Below, in pieces: positions 26,594 to 34,829 of a stretch of 50,952 nucleotides of DNA (positions are counted from its first letter, which is position 1; each line of letters opens with the position of its first letter). The notes beneath the pieces are model-generated. The model searched no databases. It was not told the origin of the DNA and saw only the letters and a list, made by a program, of their open reading frames with translations. A program made the position numbers and the translations under genes. Location: positions 1 to 50,952 of the forward strand of contig JBBIKC010000025.1 in the NCBI GenBank assembly GCA_037445635.1. The letters run 5' to 3'. The DNA comes from JBFMCC01 sp037445635. Its GTDB lineage: Bacteria > Chloroflexota > Anaerolineae > Anaerolineales > Villigracilaceae.

Positions 26594-28176
26594 GGAGCCC
26601 CCCTGCGTAAATCGTAAACGATGTAGCCGTCGCCCTCGGCGTACACGGGAAACTGCAATAAATATTCCTCCAACCGCGGCTGGCGTTCCAAATCCTCGAA
26701 ATCGGTCACGAGGAACAATTTTCCCGCGAGTTGGCCGAGGCGCTTTTCAAAATCGTTTCTGCCGCCGCGCGTCTCGCTGTACTCGAAGTCCGCGGAGCGC
26801 GGCCAGTTGACCGCCGTCTCCCAGCCCCAGTAGGCCAGCCGCGAGCCGTAGTCCTGCGTCAACGCCACCACCGGCGCGGGATGTCCCAGCCTCTCGCCGA
26901 TCTCGGCCCACATCTCCGCCTCGGGACGGTAGTCAACGGATTTGAGGACGCCGCGCACGTTCCAGATGACGGCGAACAGGCCCAGGGTCAGGATAGATGC
27001 GACAAGCGCTCGTCTCACGCGGGATCCGTAAGTTGATTCCGCCAAACGCGCGAGGGCTTCCTCTGCCGGCGGAGTCAGCGACAATGCCGCGATGGGAATC
27101 AGCGGCAGGCTGTAGTAGTCGTGTGTGGAAATGTGATAATTGAAGAAAAGTCCGAAGGCAAGATAGCCGCCCCAGAGACCGAAGGACAACGCGCGTGATT
27201 TTTTCTCTCGAACGAAAAAGAGGCCGAGCAGAGCAAGAGCGATGGTCAGGGGACCGAGCACATTGCCGATCATTTGAAGCCAACCAAGATAGTATGAAGG
27301 CGAGACCAACAACGACGGGATGAAACGTCCGCCAAACTGCTGGCGGAGAAAACCGCTCGATAATCCGTAGATCACCCAGGCCGCGCCGGGCAACGCGCCG
27401 AGGATTGCCATGACATACACCTGCGGGTTGCGGAATATCTCGCGCAGGTTGAACCGTCCCAGCGCCGCGCCCACCGCCCCGCCGATGACGAAGAATACCG
27501 CGCTGAGTTTGACGAAGATGGCCAGGCCGCCGAGTATGCCCGCGAGGATGACCCAAATCCAGGGGTTCTCACCGCGAAGGGGGGAAGGCCGCGAAGATGA
27601 AGTTTCTCTTCGCGAAGTTAACATCCCTTCGCGCTCTTCGCGGCTTCGCGGTGCAAGATTCGCCCAACGATTAACCGTCCACCAGAAGCCGAGGATGAGA
27701 GTCACCATCAACGGGTCGGGCTGGAAACTGCGGCTGGCATAAATGCCGTATGGCAGGAAGAGGTAAAAAGCAGTTGCAAAGAGCGCTCCGTCTGGAGAGA
27801 ACAGGTCACGGGCGAGCAGGTAGAGGAAGACTCCGCCGATCAGCCAGAAGATAATCGAATAGAGGCGCGCCACCCACAGTTCATCGCCAGTGAATCGCCA
27901 GGTGAAGGCCGCCAGCCGTTCGATGATCTCCGGCTCGACGGTCACTCTGAGGTTCATCTGCTGATTGGCCTCGGCGCGCATCCAGTGCGGCAGACCGGTC
28001 AGGGACAGATAGTACATGCCGCGCGCCTTGAGCGCCGAAAAGAGTTGCCGCGTGGGGTGGAAGTCGAGCGGCAGGTCGGTGAGATCGTAGAGGCGGATGG
28101 CGAGGGCCGCGAGGAACAGGAGGACGAGGGTCAACGTGTGGAGGCGGCCAAAGAACGAAGAGGGAGAGTCTTTCAT
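26590..28176 (-). CDS. Glycosyltransferase family 39-like (PMT/ArnT-type) membrane protein
   Basis: 528 residues with about 11-12 helices. The first loop after helix 1 has LTDLPLDFHPTRQLFSALKA, where an acidic residue acts in catalysis in this family. The later region LPYGIYASRSFQPDPLMVTL resembles the ArnT/PMT core. Such enzymes move a sugar from a polyprenyl-phosphate donor on the outer membrane face. A loop of about 28 residues (around REEREGMLTSRRETSSSRP) is encoded by an in-frame palindromic repeat (27570-27653) that relatives would not be expected to share. It overlaps the sulfotransferase start by 4 nt. Confidence 0.8.
   Translation of the reverse strand: MKDSPSSFFGRLHTLTLVLLFLAALAIRLYDLTDLPLDFHPTRQLFSALKARGMYYLSLTGLPHWMRAEANQQMNLRVTVEPEIIERLAAFTWRFTGDELWVARLYSIIFWLIGGVFLYLLARDLFSPDGALFATAFYLFLPYGIYASRSFQPDPLMVTLILGFWWTVNRWANLAPRSREEREGMLTSRRETSSSRPSPLRGENPWIWVILAGILGGLAIFVKLSAVFFVIGGAVGAALGRFNLREIFRNPQVYVMAILGALPGAAWVIYGLSSGFLRQQFGGRFIPSLLVSPSYYLGWLQMIGNVLGPLTIALALLGLFFVREKKSRALSFGLWGGYLAFGLFFNYHISTHDYYSLPLIPIAALSLTPPAEEALARLAESTYGSRVRRALVASILTLGLFAVIWNVRGVLKSVDYRPEAEMWAEIGERLGHPAPVVALTQDYGSRLAYWGWETAVNWPRSADFEYSETRGGRNDFEKRLGQLAGKLFLVTDFEDLERQPRLEEYLLQFPVYAEGDGYIVYDLRRGAP
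27570..27653. repeat. Palindromic repeat, family A, in frame inside a glycosyltransferase gene
   Basis: 84 bp bounded by a perfect 10-bp inverted repeat (CACCGCGAAG at 27570-27579, CTTCGCGGTG at 27644-27653), with further CGCGAAG motifs inside. The length is a multiple of three and no stop occurs in the gene's frame, so it adds 28 codons to a loop between membrane helices. Confidence 0.75.
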
Positions 28177-28205
28177 GAGAATCGCCCGCCTATTTTAACC
28201 TAATC

Positions 28206-28271
28206 GGACGCGGACGAGCGCGGATTTACGCGGAAAGGTATTATCCGCGTCTTCTGTGTTCATCCGCGTCC
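28206..28271. repeat. Palindromic repeat, family C, at a gene end
   Basis: Ends in a perfect 9-bp inverted repeat (GGACGCGGA at 28206-28214, TCCGCGTCC at 28263-28271), with more CGCGGA/TCCGCG motifs inside. It contains the stop codon and last codons of the GT2 gene at 28260. The remaining bases between the two genes hold nothing else recognisable. Confidence 0.6.
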
Positions 28272-29234
28272 TGTGTAGTTTTTCCGACGTTGTTCGAGAA
28301 ATGCTTGACGCAATCTATCCATTCCCGCAAGATTCAACAGCGCCGAGCCAAGGAGATTCAGCCGCGCCAACGCGGTGGGCGGATGGATGAGCAGGGCGCG
28401 CGCCCACGCGGCGAGACTGGCGGCTGGCTGGCCGCCGTCGAGCAGGTAACGCGCGTCCACGCGGTGGGCGGAGGCGCGGGCGCGAGGTCCGATAAACGAA
28501 ACGAGATGAGGCTGGGTCTTTGCCCAATCCAAAATGCGGAAGGCCTCGCGTCCGAACTCGCTGGCTTTGGCGCGGTTCTTGGCCTCGGCGTGATAGCGCG
28601 CCGCGGCCCAGGTCTGATTCACATGGACCATCCTGCCCTGCGCGGCGATGCGAATCCACAGGTGATGATCGAGCAGAAAATGGAACGAGGTGTCGAGTCC
28701 GCCTGCTTTTTCGAAGGCGGCGCGGCGCATGAAGACGGCGGGCTGGCCGATGATCTGGAAACAGAGCAAATCTTCGAGAGTCAACGGGCGGTATTTGAGT
28801 TGATTGATAGTCTGGCCTCCCTCGTCCACGGCCAGCATGTCCGCGTAGACCAGGACCGCGTCGGGATTCTGCTCGAAGGTCCGCACCGCCGCACTAACCG
28901 CGCCGGGCAGGTAATAATCGTCCGAGTTGAGCCAGGCAACGATGTCGCCCTGTGCGCGCGTCATTCCCTTGTTGATGGCCTCAGCCTGACCTGAGTCCTT
29001 CTCGGAGACCCACCAACTAACGATATGCTTCCAGCTATTCGACGGCAAGCCGTCGGACTCCGAAATTTCTGCATACTTCCTGATGATATCAACACTTCCG
29101 TCCGTGGACGCGCCGTCCACGACGATGTATTCGAGGCGCGGATAGTCCTGCCGGAGCACGGATCGAAGGGCTGCTTCGAGATAGCGCGCCTGGTTGAAGG
29201 AGGGAGAGACGATCGAGACGAGAGGCTGTTTCAA
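28260..29234 (-). CDS. Glycosyltransferase family 2
   Basis: 324 residues with TTG start at 29234, chosen because the N-terminus (KQPLVSIVSPSFNQARYLEA) then matches the paralogue at 24810. No ribosome binding site is visible, and TTG 29285 is a second option. GT-A motifs: VVDGASTDGSVDIIRKYA, AWLNSDDYYLPGA and a membrane-near C-terminus. The C-terminal 100 residues (from about PHLVSFIG) differ from the paralogue. The last few codons lie in a palindromic repeat. It acts in the same glycan pathway; sugar and linkage unknown. Confidence 0.85.
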   Translation of the reverse strand: MKQPLVSIVSPSFNQARYLEAALRSVLRQDYPRLEYIVVDGASTDGSVDIIRKYAEISESDGLPSNSWKHIVSWWVSEKDSGQAEAINKGMTRAQGDIVAWLNSDDYYLPGAVSAAVRTFEQNPDAVLVYADMLAVDEGGQTINQLKYRPLTLEDLLCFQIIGQPAVFMRRAAFEKAGGLDTSFHFLLDHHLWIRIAAQGRMVHVNQTWAAARYHAEAKNRAKASEFGREAFRILDWAKTQPHLVSFIGPRARASAHRVDARYLLDGGQPAASLAAWARALLIHPPTALARLNLLGSALLNLAGMDRLRQAFLEQRRKNYTGRG

Positions 29235-29293
29235 GTTGGTCGATAGTTGACGGTCAGCAGTTGATAACCGAGGAGGAGATGCCAATCGTAAAT

Positions 29294-30133
29294 CTAAAAT
29301 AGCGCGTCGTAGTCCACTTTCGGGAAGATGGTCAGTTTGCCGCCGATGGTGGCGTCGAGGATTTCGCGTCCTGCCTTTCGATAGGCCTCGCGCGCCATGG
29401 CGTAGCCGATTTCGGAAGTCTCGAGGTCGGGCAGTTGCCAGCGGAAGCCCTTGCCGAAATAAGCGGGCGAAAAATGATTCGGGTCGTCGCCCTGCGATGT
29501 GACCGTCGTATTCGGCTTGCCTGTGGCCGTGTAATTGTGGTCTACGCCGATGAGGATGACCTGCTGAAAGCCCATGTGGAAGGCCAGTTGCAGGGTCACG
29601 TTGGTGACGGTCGCGCCCTCCCACACGCGGCCGCGGACGTCGGCGGCGAATTTGGGGCTTTGGTAGGTGGTGTATAAGAAGGTTGGAAAGCTTGCCCTGA
29701 GCGAAGCCGAAGGGTTGGCAGGTTGCAGATTGCGAGAGAGGAAACGGCGCGAACGCCAGGAGAGAAACTTTGGAATTTCGAGGGCGAGGAGGTCATCCAC
29801 AGTCTGCTCGATGACGAGGTCGTTGACCACAGTCAGGTAGGTGGTGGGGAAGCCGAGTTCGGGGAACATCAGGTAGATGCGATTCATCCCGAAAGTGAAC
29901 TCGTTCCGCAACCTCGATAGGTCGGTTTGTTTGAGACTCGGTCCGTTGGCGATGACGAAGGCGCGCTTGCCCTTGTGGATGTCCTTCAGCGCTGCGAGCC
30001 GACGGATGCTCTCGCGCCGCCACGGATGCAGATAGGCGGCGGGCAGTTCAGGGACGCGGCGCAGGCTTTGATAGGTCTCGCGCAGGAAATTCCAGGCAGG
30101 GGCGGGGACAGCGGATTTGAGAGTCTGTTTCAT
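29294..30133 (-). CDS. MptE-like / DUF115 family protein
   Basis: 279 residues. The pattern KRAFVIANGPSLKQTDLSRL, then GMNRIYLMFPELGF, and later VILIGVDHNYTATGK matches the DUF115/MptE-like family, a Rossmann-type fold often found in glycan and flagellin-glycosylation loci. Its exact reaction here is unknown. Around residue 145 a short dispersed repeat (29694-29714) is read in frame as PSASLRAS. It overlaps the small membrane protein gene upstream by 4 nt. Confidence 0.78.
   Translation of the reverse strand: MKQTLKSAVPAPAWNFLRETYQSLRRVPELPAAYLHPWRRESIRRLAALKDIHKGKRAFVIANGPSLKQTDLSRLRNEFTFGMNRIYLMFPELGFPTTYLTVVNDLVIEQTVDDLLALEIPKFLSWRSRRFLSRNLQPANPSASLRASFPTFLYTTYQSPKFAADVRGRVWEGATVTNVTLQLAFHMGFQQVILIGVDHNYTATGKPNTTVTSQGDDPNHFSPAYFGKGFRWQLPDLETSEIGYAMAREAYRKAGREILDATIGGKLTIFPKVDYDALF
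29694..29714. repeat. Short dispersed palindromic repeat, family B, inside a CDS
   Basis: A 21-bp imperfect palindrome (CCCTGAGC on the left, GAAGGG on the right) related to the copy at 25970-25990. It is read in frame by the MptE-like gene. Confidence 0.6.
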
Positions 30134-30507
30134 GGGTTGGAAAGATAGGGCTTGCGGATCGAGAGAAGAATGACGAGCAAAACGAGATCAACGATCAGGG
30201 TGAGCAGGTCGAAAGTTCCAAACTGGTCTGTGAAAGTCAAAAGAATGTTCACAACAAGAACAAAGACGGCAAAGTAATACGCCCACGTCTGCCGCTTGCC
30301 GAGCATGATCCCGCTGACGAGCATCATGACCGCGTTTCCGAGCATGAAGACGCCGACGAGGACAGCGGAGAGGCGATTGGCATTGATAACGGCCATGTCA
30401 TAAAGGACATAGGCGGCAAGTCCCAGCCAGATGAGGGTGTTGATGAAGAAAAGTGCCTGGGCGGCCATGATTCTCTTGCCAAGAGATTCCGCTTTTCTTT
30501 TGTTCAT
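30130..30507 (-). CDS. Small four-helix membrane protein, function unknown
   Basis: 125 residues with four predicted membrane helices (about 13-37, 45-68, 73-92 and 98-117) and a basic N-terminus. I do not recognise the family. Its ATG overlaps the stop of a 129-bp remnant of an SDR gene (ATGA). This suggests it was once translationally coupled to the full SDR gene, before the toxin-antitoxin pair came between them. Its stop overlaps the MptE-like gene start. Confidence 0.7.
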   Translation of the reverse strand: MNKRKAESLGKRIMAAQALFFINTLIWLGLAAYVLYDMAVINANRLSAVLVGVFMLGNAVMMLVSGIMLGKRQTWAYYFAVFVLVVNILLTFTDQFGTFDLLTLIVDLVLLVILLSIRKPYLSNP

Positions 30508-30632
30508 TCCGTGCTCAACCTCGCGGTCGCGCCGCCGTCCACCACCAGCGCCTGGCTCGTCATAAAGGACGACTGTTCGTCGTCGGCGAGGAAGTAGATG
30601 GCGCGGGCGACCTCTTCGGGATATCCCACCTT
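30504..30632 (-). pseudogene. Remnant of an SDR gene 3' end (129-bp direct repeat with 31384-31512)
   Basis: Matches 31384-31512 with about 5 differences in 129 bp. It would encode the last 42 or so residues of the SDR protein (PEEVARAIYFLADDEQ to ATARLSTE) and keeps the stop codon, but has no gene body upstream. It lies directly downstream of the HEPN gene. It looks like the original SDR 3' end left behind when the MNT-HEPN cassette entered. Confidence 0.85.
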
Positions 30633-30634
30633 AT

Positions 30635-31033
30635 TCATGAGAGTTTTTCTTCGATGGTTTTTACAAACTCTTCGGCGGATTTTAGAACTTCATCGGCTTG
30701 TGCATCCGTGATGACCCTGGATTTTTGATAATCTCCAGCCTGCCGCATATCAAACGCACGATGGAGAATCCTGCTCATCTCTTTTGCTAATACTCCGCGG
30801 CGAATAAACAGCTCATCGAACTTGGCAAGCACACCTGAGTGCTTACTCGGTTCCACGTCCGCAGTCACAAGGAGAGCCAGGGAGGCATAGAAGACAGCAT
30901 AATAGGCGCGATTGACAATGCTTTTCGGACTTCCCCCATTCTCCTTGAGCAGCCGCGCATCATGCAGCATTTCCCGCGCAGATTCGAGGCGGTATTGGAT
31001 CAGGTCTTTTTTATACGACTTGTCCTGTGTCAT
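30635..31033 (-). CDS. HEPN domain protein (probable toxin of an MNT-HEPN pair)
   Basis: 132 residues, all helical, with the HEPN pattern: LESAREMLHDARLL in helix 1, the family-typical NRAYYAVFYASLALL in helix 2 and RILHRAFDMRQAGDY before the last helix. HEPN proteins paired with MNT nucleotidyltransferases are commonly RNases or other toxins. The usual R-X4-6-H catalytic motif is not clear to me, so activity is uncertain. It overlaps the MNT gene by 4 nt in MNT-then-HEPN order. The whole pair is flanked by a duplicated SDR gene end. Confidence 0.85.
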   Translation of the reverse strand: MTQDKSYKKDLIQYRLESAREMLHDARLLKENGGSPKSIVNRAYYAVFYASLALLVTADVEPSKHSGVLAKFDELFIRRGVLAKEMSRILHRAFDMRQAGDYQKSRVITDAQADEVLKSAEEFVKTIEEKLS

Positions 31034-31359
31034 ACCGCGATCCCCTCGCGCTCGATGGTTCGATAGAAAGGCAGGAAGGCATATCGCTTCATTTGATCTT
31101 TCGTGTCAGGAATGGCAGAAATGACGCGGCCTGCGTCGAAGCCCACCTCCCAGGCAATATCGGATGCGAGTCTGATCGTTTCAGCGTCAACGACGGGGAG
31201 AATCACCAGCAGGTCGATATCAGACTCTTTCGTCGCGTCGCCGCGCGCCTGCGAGCCGAACATGATGACTTCGACGGGCCGTCCTAATGCCTTGGTCAAA
31301 CGAATACGGACTTCCCTTGCAAGTCTGAGGGCGCGTACCCTGGGGCGTAATTTCTTCAT
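31030..31359 (-). CDS. MNT-type nucleotidyltransferase (probable antitoxin)
   Basis: 109 residues of the minimal nucleotidyltransferase fold: GSQARGD (residues 35-41) and SDIDLLV with Asp47 and Asp49, the metal-binding pair. In known MNT-HEPN systems the MNT protein can neutralise HEPN by adding AMP to it. The ATG is preceded by TATAAT exactly 6 nt away, with no ribosome site, so the cassette probably has its own leaderless promoter independent of the host operon. Confidence 0.88.
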   Translation of the reverse strand: MKKLRPRVRALRLAREVRIRLTKALGRPVEVIMFGSQARGDATKESDIDLLVILPVVDAETIRLASDIAWEVGFDAGRVISAIPDTKDQMKRYAFLPFYRTIEREGIAV

Positions 31360-31365
31360 AGGTCA

Positions 31366-31371
31366 ATTATA
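31366..31371 (-). promoter_or_regulatory. Consensus -10 box for a leaderless MNT-HEPN transcript
   Basis: The minus strand reads TATAAT, then 6 nt, then the MNT ATG at 31359. It has the same spacing as the trmD and TPR starts. No -35 was recognised. Confidence 0.6.
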
Positions 31372-31383
31372 ACTTCTGATTGG

Positions 31384-32145
31384 TCACTCCGTGCTCAACC
31401 TCGCGGTCGCGCCGCCGTCCACCACCAGCGCCTGGCCCGTCATAAAGGACGACTGTTCGTCGTCGGCGAGGAAGTAGATGGCGCGGGCGATCTCTTCGGG
31501 ACGTCCCACCTTCCCGCTGACCGTCTTGCGCGCCAGGTTATCCAGCCGTTCCTGCACATCTCCACCACCGACGTGCCCGCGGCCGAGACCGGCGCGCAGC
31601 ATGGGCGTATCCACCGCGCCGGGCAGGATGGCGTTGACGCGGATGTTATCGGGCGCGAACTCGATGGCCATGGCCCGCGTCAGGGCCAGCAGTCCGCCCT
31701 TGGAGGCGGCGTACGCGGCGATATTGGCCGAGGTCTGGATGGCGTGCACGGACGAGACGTTGACAATCGCGCCGCCGCCCGCGGCTTTTATCAACGGATG
31801 CGCCAGTTTCACGAACAAGAACACCGAGCGCAGATTCGAATCCATGACCGCATCCCATTCCTCGACGCTGGTCTCCACCAGCGGCTTGGCAACCTGCACC
31901 GCGGCATTGTTGACCAGCACATTCAGCGTGGGATGAAAATCGCGCGCCTGCAGGAAGATTTGCTCGGCCGACTCGGGATGGGAAATATCGGCCTTGATGA
32001 AGCGTCCGTTCTTCGGAAAGTCATCACCGAATTCGGCGCGGTCCACGCCGATCACGCGCCAACCCTTTTCGGCAAAGTGATGGATGCAGGCGCGGCCGAT
32101 GCCGCCTCCTGCGCCGGTGATGAGAACTGTTCTTGGCTGAGTCAT
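31384..32145 (-). CDS. Short-chain dehydrogenase/reductase (SDR)
   Basis: 253 residues, classical SDR. NAD(P)-binding TGAGGGIG (residues 10-17), NNAAVQ, catalytic Ser131/132 (NVSSVHAI) and Y145AASK149. The C-terminus DDEQSSFMTGQALVVDGGAT is typical of FabG-like oxidoreductases. Substrate unknown; with the next gene upstream (2-hydroxyacid dehydrogenase) it may make an acid sugar for the glycan, an inference. GGAG precedes the ATG by 5 nt. Its last 129 bp (31384-31512) are repeated at 30504-30632. Confidence 0.9.
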   Translation of the reverse strand: MTQPRTVLITGAGGGIGRACIHHFAEKGWRVIGVDRAEFGDDFPKNGRFIKADISHPESAEQIFLQARDFHPTLNVLVNNAAVQVAKPLVETSVEEWDAVMDSNLRSVFLFVKLAHPLIKAAGGGAIVNVSSVHAIQTSANIAAYAASKGGLLALTRAMAIEFAPDNIRVNAILPGAVDTPMLRAGLGRGHVGGGDVQERLDNLARKTVSGKVGRPEEIARAIYFLADDEQSSFMTGQALVVDGGATARLSTE

Positions 32146-32188
32146 TTTATCTCCGTCATAAAACGTAAACCGAAGATGTAATCCCGTT

Positions 32189-33154
32189 CTACGTTTTCGA
32201 TTCGTTCAATCCATCCGCTGCCATGCCAAGACCTTCTAAAAGATTCTTGATGGTGTTCCAATGCACGCGTTCCCACGCGGCGGGACTGGAATTGGCGTTG
32301 TGCGGCGCGAGCAGGACGTTGTCCATTTTCAGCAAGGGACTGTCCGGCGGCAACGGTTCGGCCTCGAACACGTCCAGCGCCGCGCCCGCAATGCGATTCG
32401 TTTGCAGGGCCGCGACCAGCGCCTGCTCCTCGACGATGGGTCCGCGCGCCGTGTTGACCAGCACAGCCGAGGCTTTCATCAGCGCGAAGGTATCCGCGTT
32501 CATCAAATGATATGAAGTAGGGTTGAGGTCGCAGTTGAGGGAGACGAAGTCGGAGTTCGACAATAGATATTCGAGACTCGTCATCTCGATTCCCGATTCG
32601 CGGATGAAGGCGGGGTCAATCTCGATGATGTCGTTGCCGAGCAATTTCATGCCAAAGGCGCGGGCGCGGCGCGTCACGGCCTTGCCGATGTTGCCCACGC
32701 CGACGATTCCCAGCGTGCATTCGTGCAATGCCCGGCCCGGCAGTTTCGCCCACCTGCCGTTTTTCATCTCCCGGTCCATCCACGGGCCGCGGCGGGCGAA
32801 GGCCAGCAGGTAACCGAGCACCGTGTCGGCGACCGCGTCGGTGAAGGCGTTCGGCGTTCGGCAGAGTCGGATGTTTAAACGGGAACAGGCCTCGGCGTCA
32901 ATGGAATCGACGCCCGTCCCCCACTTCGAGATGACCTTCAAGCGCGGCGCACAGGCCTCCAGCACGCGCGCCGTGTAGCGGTCGTCTCCGCAGATGGCGC
33001 CGTCGAATCGACCGGCGTATTCGAGCAGGTCGGCTTCTTCCATGCGTTCCTGCACTGTGGGAGCGATCAGGTCGAGGCCGTATTTCTCGAAGACCGGCTT
33101 GAAGCGGTCGAGGAAGGGCAGCATGTACGGGGCGGTCAACAGGACGGTGGGCAT
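32189..33154 (-). CDS. D-isomer 2-hydroxyacid dehydrogenase
   Basis: 321 residues, similar in layout to phosphoglycerate dehydrogenases without ACT domain. NAD-binding GIVGVGNIGKAV, a catalytic Arg in VNTARGPIVEE, Glu in FEAEPLPPDSPLL and a His in LAPHNANSSPAAW. The CRTPNAFTDAVADTVLGYLL segment is typical for this group. It oxidises or reduces a 2-hydroxy/2-keto acid. It is upstream of the SDR gene on the same strand and may belong to sugar-acid synthesis for the glycan locus; the substrate is unproven. Confidence 0.88.
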   Translation of the reverse strand: MPTVLLTAPYMLPFLDRFKPVFEKYGLDLIAPTVQERMEEADLLEYAGRFDGAICGDDRYTARVLEACAPRLKVISKWGTGVDSIDAEACSRLNIRLCRTPNAFTDAVADTVLGYLLAFARRGPWMDREMKNGRWAKLPGRALHECTLGIVGVGNIGKAVTRRARAFGMKLLGNDIIEIDPAFIRESGIEMTSLEYLLSNSDFVSLNCDLNPTSYHLMNADTFALMKASAVLVNTARGPIVEEQALVAALQTNRIAGAALDVFEAEPLPPDSPLLKMDNVLLAPHNANSSPAAWERVHWNTIKNLLEGLGMAADGLNESKT

Positions 33155-33216
33155 GGTTCAGTTTCCATGGGGAGGATTATGAATATTATCGAATTGTACC
33201 CGTTTCGGGGAAACCC

Positions 33217-34740
33217 TCAGCGCGAGCCGCAGCGATTGGGGATTTCCGTGAAGTCGTACTGGTTCGGGACCGGCGAGTAATAACTGTGGTCTTCCAGCAA
33301 CTCGAACTCCTCTCCGAAATATGCGTTGAGAATGACACGAAACGTATTGACCGGGGTGATTGTCTCATAGATTTCTTCGGCATGGCCGGGCAGGTAATAC
33401 GCGTTCAGGATGGTCAGGCGGCGTTCTTTCGTCTGTATCCACGGCCCGTGATCGCCCTGAATGACGATGACCGGCGGCATGTCCGATTGCTCGATGATCG
33501 TCTGCACGATGCGGGTGATCTCGCGGTTGATGAAGGTCAACTGCATCGTGTATCCCGCGGCATACTCCTTGGCGGGATAGATGTCCTTCTCGTTCAAAAA
33601 CGACATGCTGTCCGCTTCCCCGCCGTCTTCATCGAAAACAAACGGCGGATGCGGAATGATCAGGTGCACGAAGATAAATTTCGGCCCATCCATTTGCGGC
33701 AGTGATTCGAGAGTCTCCAGCGCGAAGGAGGTCCGTTCGCGGTATCGGTTGAACTCCGCCTGTTGCAGGTTGACCAGCCCCTTGTCCTGCAGGATGCGGG
33801 CGGCGGTGGTGCGCAGGAAGAGCGTCTCGAACTCGGTCAGACCGCTGTGCAACGGATCGGGTTGCAGGTAAACGTCGGCGTCGTCCAGTTCCGACCAGGG
33901 ATAGCCCGTCGCGAAGGCCACCGTCTTGTAGCCGCGCGCCTCCAGGTATTCGCGCACGGCGCTGTCGCGCATCAGCCGCCACAGCGGCGTACGCGCCTGG
34001 CTTTCCGGGTTGATGCGCGGATCCAGGTCGCTCGTCAAATACGTCATGTTCAGCGACGAAGCCAGCGAGAGTTCCGTACGCACGTAATTGCTCATCCCGC
34101 ACTCGGCCACCTCGAAGCCCATCGCCTCCAGCCCGCCGAGAAAAGCCGAATTGTCGTAGCCGTATGCCGCACTCAGCGTATCGGCGCGCGTGTACGAATC
34201 CAGGATGATGTAATAAATATCGGGACGCTCACCCGTCACAACGACGGGCGCCTCGACCGCGCCGTCTTGCATGTTCTGGATTTCGAACTGATGCCAGACG
34301 ACCTGCGCCAGCGGGTAGAGGACCAGCGCGGCCGTGATCAGATTCAGCGTCGAGGCCCACGCCTCAAATCGGACCCGCGGCCGGGTCGCCGCGAAAAGGG
34401 CCAGCGCGGCCATCACGACCCACAACGGCGCAAGCACCTCCGTGCGCGCCAGGTCCAGCCCGAAGACCGGTTCGTCCTGTAGATACGTGAACACGTGGCC
34501 GTAGGAAAAGAACAACACCAGCCACAGCATGGACGCGAACGCGGCGCGGTGTGCGTCGCGCAGGAACAGGCGGAACAGAAGCCAGAGCGCCAGTCCGCCT
34601 GCCAGCGAGACCAGCATGGGACGCACGCCCACCGACAGCCGCGCCTCATCCAGATTGAAGGACAGCAGAGCCAGCGCGGGGTAACAGGATAGCAGCCAGG
34701 GGTACCACGGCCGCTGTATGAGGGTTTCGGATGAATTCAT
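33217..34740 (-). CDS. Membrane protein with a sulfatase-like (alkaline phosphatase superfamily) domain
   Basis: 507 residues. Four to five N-terminal membrane helices (about residues 10-160) precede an extracytoplasmic domain that starts DIYYIILDSYTRADTLSAAY. The later metal-ligand regions are HLIIPHPPFVFD and VIQGDHGPW. This is the layout of LTA-synthase-like or phosphotransferase proteins that modify surface polymers. The usual nucleophile is not certain. ATG 34740 is chosen; TTG 34806 is possible, and neither has a clear ribosome site. It could add or remove sulfate or phosphoryl groups on the sulfated glycan. Confidence 0.75.
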   Translation of the reverse strand: MNSSETLIQRPWYPWLLSCYPALALLSFNLDEARLSVGVRPMLVSLAGGLALWLLFRLFLRDAHRAAFASMLWLVLFFSYGHVFTYLQDEPVFGLDLARTEVLAPLWVVMAALALFAATRPRVRFEAWASTLNLITAALVLYPLAQVVWHQFEIQNMQDGAVEAPVVVTGERPDIYYIILDSYTRADTLSAAYGYDNSAFLGGLEAMGFEVAECGMSNYVRTELSLASSLNMTYLTSDLDPRINPESQARTPLWRLMRDSAVREYLEARGYKTVAFATGYPWSELDDADVYLQPDPLHSGLTEFETLFLRTTAARILQDKGLVNLQQAEFNRYRERTSFALETLESLPQMDGPKFIFVHLIIPHPPFVFDEDGGEADSMSFLNEKDIYPAKEYAAGYTMQLTFINREITRIVQTIIEQSDMPPVIVIQGDHGPWIQTKERRLTILNAYYLPGHAEEIYETITPVNTFRVILNAYFGEEFELLEDHSYYSPVPNQYDFTEIPNRCGSR

Positions 34741-34829
34741 TGAATACTGGAGGCGGGTCAAGCAGAACGTTCGAAGCGGCTGAAGAGAATCTCCTGCCTT
34801 TGGCAATACTCGAAATCGTCGCTGTGTCG

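Noticed and set aside
28177..28205. A small gene in the gap between the GT39-like and GT2 genes
   Set aside because: The gap is only a few dozen bases and mostly a palindromic repeat; no start with a ribosome site.
30504..31512. A link between the 129-bp SDR duplication and the 129-bp attC-like sites
   Set aside because: The lengths agree only by chance; the sequences are unrelated, and the SDR repeat has no palindromic arms or core ends.
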